The notes under the pieces: generated by a model
Told to the model about the DNA's origin: nothing
What the model saw: the letters and a program-made list of their open reading frames with translations, nothing else
Databases searched by the model: none
NCBI RefSeq assembly: GCF_013376415.1
Contig: NZ_WYET01000007.1
Span: 248,001-312,000, forward strand
From: Flagellimonas chongwuensis
GTDB lineage: Bacteria; Bacteroidota; Bacteroidia; Flavobacteriales; Flavobacteriaceae
Reading direction: 5' to 3'
Length of the DNA: 64,000 bases
In this document: positions 17,053-26,536 of the stretch, one piece after another
How the letters are laid out: each line of letters starts with the position of its first letter
Position numbering within the stretch: position 1 is the first letter of the stretch
Program-made: the position numbers and the translations under genes

Positions 17053-17487
17053 TTAAAGTTTTCCATGGTCCGCAAAACTGTAATATGCTTCCTTGGTAAC
17101 AATCAAATGGTCCAACAGGAGCAAATCAACTTGTCTTGTCGCTTTTTTCAACTTATTGGTAATATCAACGTCTGCTTTACTGGGCTTTAAGTTGCCACTT
17201 GGATGATTGTGCACCACAATGATATGGGATGCTACACACTTCAATGCCACACTCAACAAAAGCTTCACGTCTACAAACGTTCCAGATATTCCACCTTTGG
17301 ACAAGTCATAGATTCCCAAGAGTTGGTTGGAACGGTTCAATAGTATCACTTTCATTTCTTCCTGAAGTTCCAAAGTATCTTTGTTCCAATGCCCTAATAC
17401 TAGTTCATAAATTTGTTGACTATTGTTAAGTCTCACTAAGCTGGACTTCCTAGGTTTATAGGAAATCATTATCTCTGCTAATTCCAT
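17053..17487 (-). CDS. RadC-like JAB/MPN-domain protein
   Basis: This 144-aa protein has the RadC/DUF2466 JAB fold without the N-terminal helix-hairpin-helix of chromosomal RadC. The metal-site motif is complete: Glu44 in LQEEMKVILLN, then HNHPSGNLKPSKAD with His93, His95, Ser97 and Asp106. Such short forms are regular passengers of plasmids, islands and prophages. Their activity is unsettled; a JAMM-type metal hydrolase or a replication/repair role is proposed. It is preceded by a terminator, so it should have its own promoter. Confidence 0.88.
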   Translation of the reverse strand: MELAEIMISYKPRKSSLVRLNNSQQIYELVLGHWNKDTLELQEEMKVILLNRSNQLLGIYDLSKGGISGTFVDVKLLLSVALKCVASHIIVVHNHPSGNLKPSKADVDITNKLKKATRQVDLLLLDHLIVTKEAYYSFADHGKL

Positions 17488-17504
17488 AATTACATAAAAA
17501 AATT

Positions 17505-17532
17505 AAAGGCACTACCCTACGGCAATGCCTTT
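17505..17532 (-). terminator. Rho-independent terminator
   Basis: On the minus strand AAAGGCA / TGCCTTT form a 7-bp stem followed by AATTTTTTT. It closes the 17538-17930 gene before the RadC-like gene. Confidence 0.75.
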
Positions 17533-17537
17533 GTTTA

Positions 17538-17930
17538 TTAGACAAGTTCATGTACTCCATTGGTACTAAAGGTACTTACATCGGCCTCTATGGCCTCTAC
17601 AGGAGTCTTTGGTTCTCTTTTGGGTTCAGGAGCACCTTCTGGGAGATACACCCATCTGTGGGCCAAGGTAATTTCCTCGCCAGTCTCCTTGATAATGTAC
17701 TGGTACGGCTCGCATTCTTCCTTGATGATCTTCCCCGGCATTTCTGTTCCTATCAATGCTTCACAGGTATTCTCGTCAAATGTGGAGGAAATAAACGCTC
17801 TCTTGGCAGTGGCATAATATCTGTTGGTAGTTTGGCTTAATACCATCTCTATGCCGCCTTGAAGTTCCAAGAGGAAGAAAGATTCTCCTTCTTCGTTCTC
17901 CCGTTCTCTGTAACCGATAATTCTAACCAT
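17538..17930 (-). CDS. Hypothetical island protein (130 aa)
   Basis: Not assigned to a family. The first 100 residues are mixed alpha/beta (MVRIIGYRERENEEGESFFLLELQ... RYYATAKRAFISSTF) and look like a small soluble domain. The tail is rich in Pro and Glu (APEPKREPKTPVEAIEADV) and probably disordered. A short compact domain with an acidic tail is also seen in single-strand-DNA-binding accessory proteins, but no motif supports that here. It has its own terminator. The 298 bases upstream hold the G-rich repeats at 18053-18110. Confidence 0.7.
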   Translation of the reverse strand: MVRIIGYRERENEEGESFFLLELQGGIEMVLSQTTNRYYATAKRAFISSTFDENTCEALIGTEMPGKIIKEECEPYQYIIKETGEEITLAHRWVYLPEGAPEPKREPKTPVEAIEADVSTFSTNGVHELV

Positions 17931-18052
17931 TTCTTTTGATTTTTGAAGTTGAATATTCCCATTCTAGACCAAGCCACCTTGTACCAATAAAACAATCAGC
18001 TATCACCTTGATTTTATTTACCTGACAATAAAAAAGCTATTAATCTAAAGAT

Positions 18053-18110
18053 GGGCGGGGTATTTCCCCAGCGAGCATTAGGTGGGGGTATTGCGAGGGG
18101 GTACTTTGCG
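18053..18110 (+). repeat. G-rich repeat cluster with adjacent A/T tract (possible origin)
   Basis: GGGGTATT occurs at 18057 and 18085, and a variant GGGGTACTT at 18098, the last two followed by TGCG. The first copy also folds as GGGG-TATTT-CCCC. Just downstream are the palindrome TTTGCGCAAA and a 30-base almost pure A/T tract (18127-18152). No gene covers 17931-18228. The layout recalls a small replication or transfer origin, but this is inference. Confidence 0.4.
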
Positions 18111-18228
18111 CAAAAACAAAGGCGGTTAAAAAAATTTTTTATATTTTTTTTGCGTTTTATCGAATAATCTACCGTGCTTATACTAAAAATGTACTGTCAC
18201 GTTGCTTTATATAGTATCGCCCAATCAT

Positions 18229-18882
18229 ATGGATTCCTTCAAAAAAATAAAAAATGACACCTTAGAATTTTTGATTCAACAAGGATTCCCAAAACCTTCG
18301 TTAATAAAAGTTATCAGTAAGGGGCGTTTCAATATTTTTCCGTGCATCGAAAACATATGTACAACCAAAAGGAAAAAGTTAGAAGAAGTTTCCATCGATG
18401 TTGATCGACTTCTAGCGGAACTCACTCCATTCAAGCTGCGATTGCAAGAATTAAATGTAGACCACAAAGACTATCCTCCAACAAAACAATCGAAAAAGAA
18501 AAAGCTTCTAAAGAAGGGACGTGAAGATTCAACGTATAAAAAAAGTATTGTCAGAATTCTTGAGAAAGAAGGATTGAACAAAAAGCAATTAAATGAGCTT
18601 TCCAAGATTAGAAAAAGTAAGGCTCTCAATGCTTACATTCTAAAAAATCTTCCAGAACAAGTCTTGCCATTGGCTAAAGCTGGCATTCTTATAACCCGCG
18701 AATCACCAAGAATCAAATCTTCGAACAAAGTTAGATACAGCAAAAACGAGCTTGTTCGGAAGAAGTATGGCAAGGGCCCAAGAAAAAAGAAAAACAAATC
18801 AAGTACCGAAGAAACTAACACTCCCAAAAAGTTCCACCCATATACAAAGATTATATATACCCCCATGGGAAATAAAAGGTAA
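18229..18882 (+). CDS. Lys-rich hypothetical protein upstream of the restriction genes
   Basis: Not recognised. The start is the ATG at 18229 (MDSFKKIKNDTLEFLIQQG); a TTG nine codons earlier is possible. The 217-aa product is strongly basic, with Lys/Arg clusters at SKKKKLLKKGRED (about 96-108) and GPRKKKNKSS (about 182-191). Residues 1-75 are more regular and could be a folded domain. Basic composition suggests nucleic-acid binding, as in small accessory proteins of defence loci. The region after residue 165 looks disordered. It is followed by a 122-base gap and then mod, on the same strand, so it may be part of that operon. Confidence 0.65.
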   Translation: MDSFKKIKNDTLEFLIQQGFPKPSLIKVISKGRFNIFPCIENICTTKRKKLEEVSIDVDRLLAELTPFKLRLQELNVDHKDYPPTKQSKKKKLLKKGREDSTYKKSIVRILEKEGLNKKQLNELSKIRKSKALNAYILKNLPEQVLPLAKAGILITRESPRIKSSNKVRYSKNELVRKKYGKGPRKKKNKSSTEETNTPKKFHPYTKIIYTPMGNKR

Positions 18883-19004
18883 ATATGTAAGGACTTCGTT
18901 TGCTCTACCCGAATAAGATTTCTATTTTAACAGTTGATTTCCGTTGTATCCCCCTACAAGTTTTTCGGAACACCAACAATTGACTAATTAACAGATACAT
19001 ACTT

Positions 19005-20942
19005 ATGTCATCCATTGAAAAGCTAGACCTATCCTCTCCGGATTTAGTGAATGAGAATTTTGAAAAACTGGCAGCACTCTTCCCCAACTGTGTAACCGAA
19101 GGAACCGATGGTAAGGCCATAGATTTTGACCTTTTAAAGCAAGAACTCAACCATGCCGTAGTTGAAGGCAACAAAGAACGGTATCGTTTGGAGTGGCCGG
19201 GTAAACGTGAGGCCATTGTGACTGCCAATCTACCACTCAATAAAACACTCCGCCCAATAAGAAAAAGCTCCTCTGATTTTGAAAATACCCAAAATCTATA
19301 TCTAGAAGGCGACAATTTAGAAGTTTTAAAACTTTTACAAGAAAGTTATCTAGGTAAAATCAAGATGATATACATAGACCCTCCCTATAATACGGGAAAC
19401 GATTTTGTGTACAAAGACAACTTTACTAAAGAACTACAAAAAGAACTCATTGATAGTGGACAAAAAGATGAATATAATCAGCGTCTAATAGCTAATCCAG
19501 AAACTTCAGGTCGTTATCACTCTGACTGGTTAAGTATGATGTATCCTCGTCTGAAGTTAGCGAGAAATTTATTAACAGACGATGGTGTAATTTTCATATC
19601 AATCGGTGAACAAGAGGTTCACAATTTAAGATCAATTTGTAACGAAATTTTTGGTGAAATCAACTTTATTGGTGGAGCTGGACGAATATCAAAGAAAGCA
19701 AACAATAAAGGAGATTATTGGGCTCCAAATTTTGACCATGTCTTAACTTACTGTAAAATACGTGAGTATTGCACTCCATTCTTTGGAGGAATTAATTATT
19801 CTGCGTATCAAGAAACAGATCAAAGCGGATCTCGTGCAGGTGAGAAATATCAATCAGTAAGACTTTACATGTCAAGTCTTGACCCTCGGCCTAATCAAAG
19901 ATATTTTATCGAATGTCCAGATGGATCCTTTGTAATTCCTCCTGGAGATGTATTTCCAACAGAAAAAAAAGATGGAGCGTTCATAACTCCACAATCAAAT
20001 AGAGATAAAGTCTGGAGATGGTCTTATACATCGTACTTGCAGAAAAAAGATGAAATAGTTGTAAAAAGAGTTAAATCTTCAAACCTTGTGGATCAAGATG
20101 GCAAGCCTGCAAAATGGAATGTTTTCACGAAAACTTATCTCAATGATGTAATAGCCAAATCATCCGCAACTCCCAATAACTTTATTGAAAATCATATTAA
20201 TCAGAAAGCTTCACATGAACTTAAAAAAATTGACATCCCTTTCACTTTTGCAAAGCCGACATCATTAATAGAGTTTTTAGCTGAATGTTGTAGGTTGGAT
20301 TCTGATGATATTCTTTTGGATTTCTTTTCTGGTTCTGGTTCTAGTGCCCATGCAATTCTTAATTTAAATGCGAAGGATAACGGAAAGAGAAAATACATTC
20401 AAGTCCAAATACCAATTGATACAGAAGAAAATAGTCTAGCAAGGAAAGAAGGGTATGAAAAAATTACCGATTTAGGGAAAGAAAGAATTCAAAGAGCTGC
20501 CAGTTCAATAAAAAAAGAAACAAATGCAGACATAGACTATGGTTTCCGAGTATATCATGTTGATAGCAGCAACATGCAAGATGTGTTCTATACTCCACAA
20601 GAGTACGACCAAGGGCAACTCGACTTGTTGGCAGACAATGTAAAACCGGACCGTACCTCAGATGATTTATTGGCCCAAGTAATGTTGGATTGGGGGCTGC
20701 CACTTTCACTAAAAATAGAACGTGCTACCATAGCTGGGAAAGAAGTATTCAAAGTTGAAGAAAATTCACTCTACGCTTGTTTTGATACCGGCATAGATGA
20801 AGCTTTTGCCAAGGTCATTGCAGCAGATGCCCCTTTGCGTATTGTTTTCAAGGACAATGGTTTTAAAGATGATACCGCAAAGACCAATGTAAAGCAACTC
20901 TTAAAACAGTTGAGCCCAGAAACGGAAATGAAGGTGATTTGA
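19005..20942 (+). CDS. mod: Type III restriction-modification DNA methyltransferase (Mod)
   Basis: This 645-aa adenine-N6 methyltransferase of the beta class has its catalytic motif IV DPPYNTGNDF (Asp125-Tyr128) before the SAM-binding motif I, LLDFFSGSGSSAHAIL (about 437-452). The region between (about 210-420) is the target-recognition domain and holds no conserved motif. The N-terminal 90 residues (LFPNCVTEGTDGKAIDFDLLKQEL) are typical of type III Mod proteins. It should set the recognition sequence and methylate one strand, and with Res form the restriction complex. The next gene starts one base after its stop. The target sequence cannot be read from the protein. Confidence 0.95.
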   Translation: MSSIEKLDLSSPDLVNENFEKLAALFPNCVTEGTDGKAIDFDLLKQELNHAVVEGNKERYRLEWPGKREAIVTANLPLNKTLRPIRKSSSDFENTQNLYLEGDNLEVLKLLQESYLGKIKMIYIDPPYNTGNDFVYKDNFTKELQKELIDSGQKDEYNQRLIANPETSGRYHSDWLSMMYPRLKLARNLLTDDGVIFISIGEQEVHNLRSICNEIFGEINFIGGAGRISKKANNKGDYWAPNFDHVLTYCKIREYCTPFFGGINYSAYQETDQSGSRAGEKYQSVRLYMSSLDPRPNQRYFIECPDGSFVIPPGDVFPTEKKDGAFITPQSNRDKVWRWSYTSYLQKKDEIVVKRVKSSNLVDQDGKPAKWNVFTKTYLNDVIAKSSATPNNFIENHINQKASHELKKIDIPFTFAKPTSLIEFLAECCRLDSDDILLDFFSGSGSSAHAILNLNAKDNGKRKYIQVQIPIDTEENSLARKEGYEKITDLGKERIQRAASSIKKETNADIDYGFRVYHVDSSNMQDVFYTPQEYDQGQLDLLADNVKPDRTSDDLLAQVMLDWGLPLSLKIERATIAGKEVFKVEENSLYACFDTGIDEAFAKVIAADAPLRIVFKDNGFKDDTAKTNVKQLLKQLSPETEMKVI

Positions 20943-20943
20943 T

Positions 20944-22806
20944 ATGGATATAAAAGAATTACTTGATCAACTTAATCATTCGGATGAATGTAGTTATATA
21001 GAGGCCAAAAAAGGATCGGCTATTGATAGGTCCATAATGGAAACTGTCTGTGCCTTCAGTAATGAACCTGGTTTAGGAGGTGGATACATTTTATTAGGTG
21101 TAGAGGAAGAAACACAGTCTCTTTTCCCATCTTATATTAATTCTGGGGTATCAGACCCAGATAAACTCCAACTGGATTTAAGCAGCCAGTGTGCAAGTAT
21201 GTTCAATACTGCGATACGTCCCCAGATAGATGTAGAAAATATTGGTGGAAAAAACATCATAAAAGTTTTTATTCCAGAAGCTGCTGAGGGAACTAAACCT
21301 ATTTACTTCCAAAAGGATGGTTTACCAAGAGGTGCATATCGGAGAATCGGTAGTAGTGATCAACGTTGTACCGATGATGACCTTCTCATATTCTTCCAAA
21401 AAGAAGAAACCTTCGATAGTTCTATTGTTCATGATGCTTCTTGGGACGATATTAGTGAAGATAGTATAGCGCTGTATAGAAAACTACGTGAAAAGGTTAA
21501 TCCATACGCAGAAGAGCTACAATACAATGATAAAGATTTGTTGTACAGTTTGGGATGTGCAAAAAAGATTGAAGGTAAATATTACCCAACCCATGCTGGG
21601 CTATTGCTCTTTGGCAGTCGAATAGCACATCGTCGATTACTGCCCATGGTTAGGGTAGATTATATTAGAGTGCCCGGGAATGAATGGGTGGAGGATCCGG
21701 ATAACCGTTTTACCACTATTGATATGAGAGGATCATTGTTGGAAATGGTCCAACGGGTTTTTAGTCAAATTACAGATGACCTACCCAAAGGATTTCTATT
21801 ACCAGAAGGGGAATTACAGGCAGAGAGTGTTGGCCTCCCTTCAAGAGTATTGCGTGAAGCAATCGTGAATGCGCTAATTCATAGAAGTTATAGGGAGCAT
21901 CAACCTATACAAATTATACGGTACGGCAATAGGTTGGAAATCAAAAACCCTGGTTTTTCTCTTAAACCAGAGGATCATTTGGGCGAACCTGGTTCAAAAA
22001 ACAGGAATCCAAACATTGCAGCTGTTTTTCATGAAACCAACTTGGCAGAAACGAAGGGTTCGGGCATCAACACCATGCGTAAACTCATGGAGAAAGCCAA
22101 TCTTCTACCCCCAACTTTTGAAAGTGATCACAGTAGAAACACCTTCACAGCCCGTTTGTTATTACACCATTTCTTGGGAACTGATGATCTTGAATGGCTT
22201 AGTGGATTTGATTCTTATGGTTTGAGTGAAAATCAAAAGCGAGGTTTAATTTTAGTGAAAGAAATGGGAGCGGTGGATAATTCAACCTACCGACAGACCA
22301 ACAATATTGACACTTTACGGGCAAGTGCAGAATTGAGGGATTTGAGTAAAAAGGAATTGCTTTCCCCAAAGGGTAAAGGAAGAGCTACCTATTATGTTCC
22401 TGGAAATAGACTTAATACACTACCACAGGCCCCAAGTACACCACTTCCAGAATTAAGTACACCACCTCCAGAATTAAGTACACCACCCCCAGGAATAACT
22501 ACACCACCTCCAGGAATAACTAGACCACTCAAAGCCCGTGTACCACAAGAAATTCTAGAACGGATAAGCCAATTGGGAGCACGAGTTCATGATGAATCTT
22601 TAATAAAAGGAATTGTATCAGATATGTGTGCTGAATCATATTTTAAAGCAGCCGAAATTGCAGAATTGCTCGAAAAAAGAGAAGACTATATAAAAAGAAA
22701 GTATCTGAGTACAATGATTGATTCCGGTGAATTGAGGTATAAATTTCCCGATATGCTCAATCATCCTGAACAAGCTTACATATCAACTAAAAAAATCACT
22801 TCATGA
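20944..22806 (+). CDS. AlbA_2 (Schlafen-type) DNA-binding protein with ATPase_c_4 domain
   Basis: This 620-aa protein has an AlbA_2 domain at about 1-135 (CSYIEAKKGSAIDRSIMETVCAFSN...GGGYILLGVEE), a linker domain, then an HATPase_c_4 region around 290-400 (REAIVNALIHRSY, NPGF, KGSGINTMRKLM). A proline-rich linker with 7-residue repeats spans about 498-529, and the C-terminal 90 residues look like winged helix. It lies between mod and res, one base after mod and overlapping res by four bases. AlbA_2/ATPase proteins are known as putative regulators and recur in type III restriction loci, where their role is unclear. Confidence 0.85.
   Translation: MDIKELLDQLNHSDECSYIEAKKGSAIDRSIMETVCAFSNEPGLGGGYILLGVEEETQSLFPSYINSGVSDPDKLQLDLSSQCASMFNTAIRPQIDVENIGGKNIIKVFIPEAAEGTKPIYFQKDGLPRGAYRRIGSSDQRCTDDDLLIFFQKEETFDSSIVHDASWDDISEDSIALYRKLREKVNPYAEELQYNDKDLLYSLGCAKKIEGKYYPTHAGLLLFGSRIAHRRLLPMVRVDYIRVPGNEWVEDPDNRFTTIDMRGSLLEMVQRVFSQITDDLPKGFLLPEGELQAESVGLPSRVLREAIVNALIHRSYREHQPIQIIRYGNRLEIKNPGFSLKPEDHLGEPGSKNRNPNIAAVFHETNLAETKGSGINTMRKLMEKANLLPPTFESDHSRNTFTARLLLHHFLGTDDLEWLSGFDSYGLSENQKRGLILVKEMGAVDNSTYRQTNNIDTLRASAELRDLSKKELLSPKGKGRATYYVPGNRLNTLPQAPSTPLPELSTPPPELSTPPPGITTPPPGITRPLKARVPQEILERISQLGARVHDESLIKGIVSDMCAESYFKAAEIAELLEKREDYIKRKYLSTMIDSGELRYKFPDMLNHPEQAYISTKKITS
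22435..22530 (+). repeat. 21-bp tandem repeat coding for a Pro-rich linker
   Basis: Four complete 21-base units (from 22435, 22456, 22477 and 22498) plus a partial fifth code for S/T-T-P-L/P-P-E/G-L/I. Units 1-2 and 3-4 pair by sequence, showing stepwise duplication. A change in unit number keeps the frame, so linker length can vary between strains. Confidence 0.85.
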
Positions 22807-25800
22807 AACTACAGTTTAAAGAACAGAGCTTTCAAGTAAATGCGGTTCATGCTGTAGTCGATAGTTTTGAGGGGCAACCCTTAAAGACCAACCGCTTCAC
22901 ATTGGAACGTAGTAAAGAGCTCATAAAGAAAGCCAAACAGGTCGCTACCGGTGCCCATACTATAGACTTTGAAATCGAAGAAGAAATTGGTTACCGAAAT
23001 TCTTCCATTCAGCTTATGGAAAGTCAAATTCTGAAGAACATACAAGAAGTTCAACGAGGTAACGACTTACATGAAAGCACACAAATAGAACGTCCCAAAG
23101 GTGTTAAATTGGGGTACAACCTTACCATTGAAATGGAGACTGGTACAGGTAAAACGTATACCTACATTCGTACCATGTATGAACTTCACAAGAAATACGG
23201 ATGGAGTAAGTTTATAGTAATTGTACCTAGCATTGCTATTCGTGAAGGAGCATATAAATCCTTTCAGGTAACCCAGGACCATTTCCAAGAACTCTATGGT
23301 CATAAAATTAATCCGTTCATCTACAATTCGGGCAGACCACAGGACATTGAAAACTTTGCTTCGGATAGTCGTATCAGTGTTATGATTATCAATACTCAAG
23401 CATTTAATGCCCGTGGAAAGGATGCCAGGCGTATTTACCAAGAGTTGGATCAGTTTGGTACAAGAAAACCTATTGAAATTATTGCCCAGACCAATCCAAT
23501 ATTGATTATAGATGAACCCCAATCCGTAGATGGAGCAAGGACTTTAGAGAGCATGCAGGACTTCAACCCACTTTTTACTCTGCGATATTCGGCCACACAT
23601 AAAGTTGAGTATAACAAGGTATATCGGTTGGATGCCCTTGATGCTTATAATAAACGCTTAGTTAAGAAGATACAGGTTAAAGGTGTTAACCTAAAAGGTT
23701 CAACTGGTACCAATGGGTATCTTTACCTGGAAAGTATAAGTTTAAGTACCACAAAGCCACCCTATGCATACATCGAGCATGAAAAACGCACTTCATCTGG
23801 CACCATATCTAAAAAACGGGTAAAGGTATCTGAGGGTTATAACATCTACGAGCAATCGGGTAACATGCCAGCATATAAAAACCAAACCGTTACGGAAATA
23901 AACGGTTACCACAACAAGATAGTAGTCAATGGTCAGGACATCTATCCCGGTGATATACATAACGACAAGGACGAACATGCATTTCGGCGGGTACAGATTC
24001 GTGAATGTATTCTCTCGCATCTACAAAAAGAAAAACAACTTTTTGGACAAGGTATAAAAGTGCTTTCTCTGTTCTTTATAGATACAGTTGAAAAGTATCG
24101 TATATACAACGAAGAAGGAGAACAAGTTTTGGGTGAGTATGCACAAATATTTGAAGAAGAGTACAATAACATTAAGAATGAATTTTTAGACTTATTTGAA
24201 CAAGAGTATAACGATTATCTGAAAGAAACCGACCCATCCAAAGTACACAAGGGTTATATGCCTACACACTACGGAGAATATTTGAAAAGAGATGATGTTT
24301 CCAATGTACACAATGGTTATTTTTCTATCGACAAAAAAGGAAAGGTTGTAGATCCAAAAGTCAAGAGAGGTAAAGAAGAATCAGAAGATGTCTCCGCTTA
24401 TGACCTCATCATGAAGGATAAAGAAAGGCTTTTAAGTTTTGAGGAGCCTACCCGCTTTATCTTCTCGCATTCTGCATTGAAAGAGGGATGGGATAATCCA
24501 AATGTATTCCAAATTTGTGCATTGAAACATGCGGAAAGCGGCAGTCTTACAAGAAGAAGGCAAGAAGTAGGCCGTGGAATGCGACTGTGTGTTAATGACC
24601 ATGGAATACGTCAAGATTTTGATTTAGTTGGTGAAAGGGTTCACGAAATAAACAAGTTGACGGTCATTGCTTCGGAAAGTTATGAGTCATTTGCGAAAGG
24701 GCTTCAAAAAGAAATTGCTGAAACACTTAAAGATAGACCGCAAAAAGCAGAAGTTGAATACTTTATAGGGAAAGTTGTAAAGAACGAACATGGTAGGGAA
24801 CACAGACTAAATGAAGATGAATCCAAGAAGTTAAACAAGTTGCTTTACAAGAACGATATAGTGGATGAGGATGATAAGATTACGGCTAAAGGTAAAGAGC
24901 AAATAGAGAAAATGGATATACCCCTACCCGACAATCTAGAAGAGTATCGGGCAGACATTTGCAGACTTCTTGAATCAATATACTCTGGAGAAGAATTTAA
25001 ACCAGAAGATGAGAGAGAAACCGTTGTATTAAATACAAACAAAAATTTCAAGAAAAAAGAGTTCCAGGAACTTTGGGAAAGGATAAACTTAAAGACAATA
25101 TACGAGGTCCATTTTGATTCCAAACGACTCATTGAGGATTCTAGGGTCAAGATTGATGCTGACCTTTATATCGGTGATCGTGTCTACGAGGTCAAAACCG
25201 GGGAATTGGAAGACGGTACTGCTGAAGAAATGAAGGAAGGAAGCTTGGTCAGAGAGTCGAAGAGACAATATACTAAGCTCAAAAATGACCTTTACTCCAA
25301 CACTCTATATGATATTGTTGGAGAAATTGAAGTACGAACCAATCTGACTCGACGAACTATTGTTGAAATACTAAAAAAGATAAAACAAGAGAAATTTCTA
25401 CTCATTCGTAAAAATCCTGAAGAGTTCATTGGCAAATGCAGTAGACTAATCAATGATGTAAAAGCAAGTCTGATCATCAACAATATTGTTTACCACAAAA
25501 CGGAAGAAAGACATGATGCCAAGACGGTATTCACAAATGACAAGTTCGCATTACGAAAATCTGAATTGCTCAGAAAGCATATATATGACTTTTTAACTTC
25601 TGATTCCAAAATTGAGGCAGACTTTGCTTCAGCTCTTGAAACAAGTACAGAAGTGATTGTATATGCTAAGCTTCCGAAAAGTTTTTATGTGTCCACCCCG
25701 GTTGCCAAGTATAGTCCGGATTGGGCCATTGTTTTTGACAAGGATAAGGTACGTCATATTTACTTTGTTACGGAAACCAAGGGTTCAGATTCAGACATGG

Positions 25801-25931
25801 ATTTGCGAGAAATAGAAAAACTAAAAATCCATTGTGCTACAGAGCACTTCAAAGAGATAAGTGGTGCAGAAGTAAGATTTGAAAAAGTAAGTAGCTACGA
25901 TAAGTTGATGGACATCGTACAATTGAAATAG
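22803..25931 (+). CDS. res: Type III restriction endonuclease (Res)
   Basis: This 1042-aa protein has SF2 helicase motifs: Walker A METGTGKT (Lys117), DEPQ at 237-240, SATH, and the motif V/VI region ALKEGWDNPNVFQICALK ... RRRQEVGRGMRL. The C-terminal PD-(D/E)xK nuclease is intact: Pro972-Asp973 in SPDWAIVF, then Glu991 and Lys993 in VTETKG. Res translocates or slides from unmethylated sites and cuts when two complexes meet. Its ATG overlaps the AlbA_2 gene stop (ATGA), implying coupled translation. The length fits the family, and nothing suggests inactivation. Confidence 0.95.
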   Translation: MKLQFKEQSFQVNAVHAVVDSFEGQPLKTNRFTLERSKELIKKAKQVATGAHTIDFEIEEEIGYRNSSIQLMESQILKNIQEVQRGNDLHESTQIERPKGVKLGYNLTIEMETGTGKTYTYIRTMYELHKKYGWSKFIVIVPSIAIREGAYKSFQVTQDHFQELYGHKINPFIYNSGRPQDIENFASDSRISVMIINTQAFNARGKDARRIYQELDQFGTRKPIEIIAQTNPILIIDEPQSVDGARTLESMQDFNPLFTLRYSATHKVEYNKVYRLDALDAYNKRLVKKIQVKGVNLKGSTGTNGYLYLESISLSTTKPPYAYIEHEKRTSSGTISKKRVKVSEGYNIYEQSGNMPAYKNQTVTEINGYHNKIVVNGQDIYPGDIHNDKDEHAFRRVQIRECILSHLQKEKQLFGQGIKVLSLFFIDTVEKYRIYNEEGEQVLGEYAQIFEEEYNNIKNEFLDLFEQEYNDYLKETDPSKVHKGYMPTHYGEYLKRDDVSNVHNGYFSIDKKGKVVDPKVKRGKEESEDVSAYDLIMKDKERLLSFEEPTRFIFSHSALKEGWDNPNVFQICALKHAESGSLTRRRQEVGRGMRLCVNDHGIRQDFDLVGERVHEINKLTVIASESYESFAKGLQKEIAETLKDRPQKAEVEYFIGKVVKNEHGREHRLNEDESKKLNKLLYKNDIVDEDDKITAKGKEQIEKMDIPLPDNLEEYRADICRLLESIYSGEEFKPEDERETVVLNTNKNFKKKEFQELWERINLKTIYEVHFDSKRLIEDSRVKIDADLYIGDRVYEVKTGELEDGTAEEMKEGSLVRESKRQYTKLKNDLYSNTLYDIVGEIEVRTNLTRRTIVEILKKIKQEKFLLIRKNPEEFIGKCSRLINDVKASLIINNIVYHKTEERHDAKTVFTNDKFALRKSELLRKHIYDFLTSDSKIEADFASALETSTEVIVYAKLPKSFYVSTPVAKYSPDWAIVFDKDKVRHIYFVTETKGSDSDMDLREIEKLKIHCATEHFKEISGAEVRFEKVSSYDKLMDIVQLK

Positions 25932-25936
25932 ATCAA

Positions 25937-26536
25937 ATGAAAATTGCCCTACACGACGGTATTTGGTCTTTAGAGGAATTAACAATAAGTGTTTTGTCCA
26001 TTGACTGCAAAGATGTATTCCAAATGAAGACCAATCGAAGTCTAGGGGAAATGTTGGAAAAAAGGGAATACAAGGCTCTGACCTTTGAATTACATGAAAT
26101 GGATGACCAGCTCTCAAGACCAATTGGAACTGTGTTATCAGACCTCAAAAAGCAAAAAAACAATGTATACAAGATGTTTTTAAACAAGTATGGAGATTCT
26201 TCGTTTTGTAGTTATAAAGCAACCAGCCATCACTGGGATAAAGGCCTGTATTTCTATATTGTCGAAAATAAACCTGTTTATGTCGGAAGGTGTGCAAATA
26301 CCAAATTTGGCCCCAGAATTAATGATTATGGTAAAATTACTGCCGCCAATGTTTATAAGACCGGACAATCAACCAACTGTAGAATAAATTCTAAAATCAA
26401 TACGATTTTACGTGAAGAGGGTGAATTCAAAATTGGTCTATATATTATGAATCACTCTACCGTTGAAGAAATTAGTCAAAAGGAAAAGGAGGTTCTGAGT
26501 AACAACTTTTTTCCGTGGAACGTGCAAAAACGATAA
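25937..26536 (+). CDS. GIY-YIG nuclease-like protein
   Basis: This 199-aa protein has an N-terminal region of about 100 residues without a recognised family. A GIY-YIG fold follows: GLYFYIVENKPVYVGR (Gly103-Tyr105 and Tyr115-Gly117), then a conserved-looking Arg127 in KFGPRINDYG, Asn147 in STNCRINSKI, and a late Glu in EKEVLSNNFFPWN with the closing Asn. These are the positions used for catalysis in GIY-YIG endonucleases, so it may be active. It begins five bases after res, and its stop overlaps the next start (TAATG). Its place inside the gene train suggests a second effector nuclease rather than a homing enzyme. Confidence 0.78.
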   Translation: MKIALHDGIWSLEELTISVLSIDCKDVFQMKTNRSLGEMLEKREYKALTFELHEMDDQLSRPIGTVLSDLKKQKNNVYKMFLNKYGDSSFCSYKATSHHWDKGLYFYIVENKPVYVGRCANTKFGPRINDYGKITAANVYKTGQSTNCRINSKINTILREEGEFKIGLYIMNHSTVEEISQKEKEVLSNNFFPWNVQKR

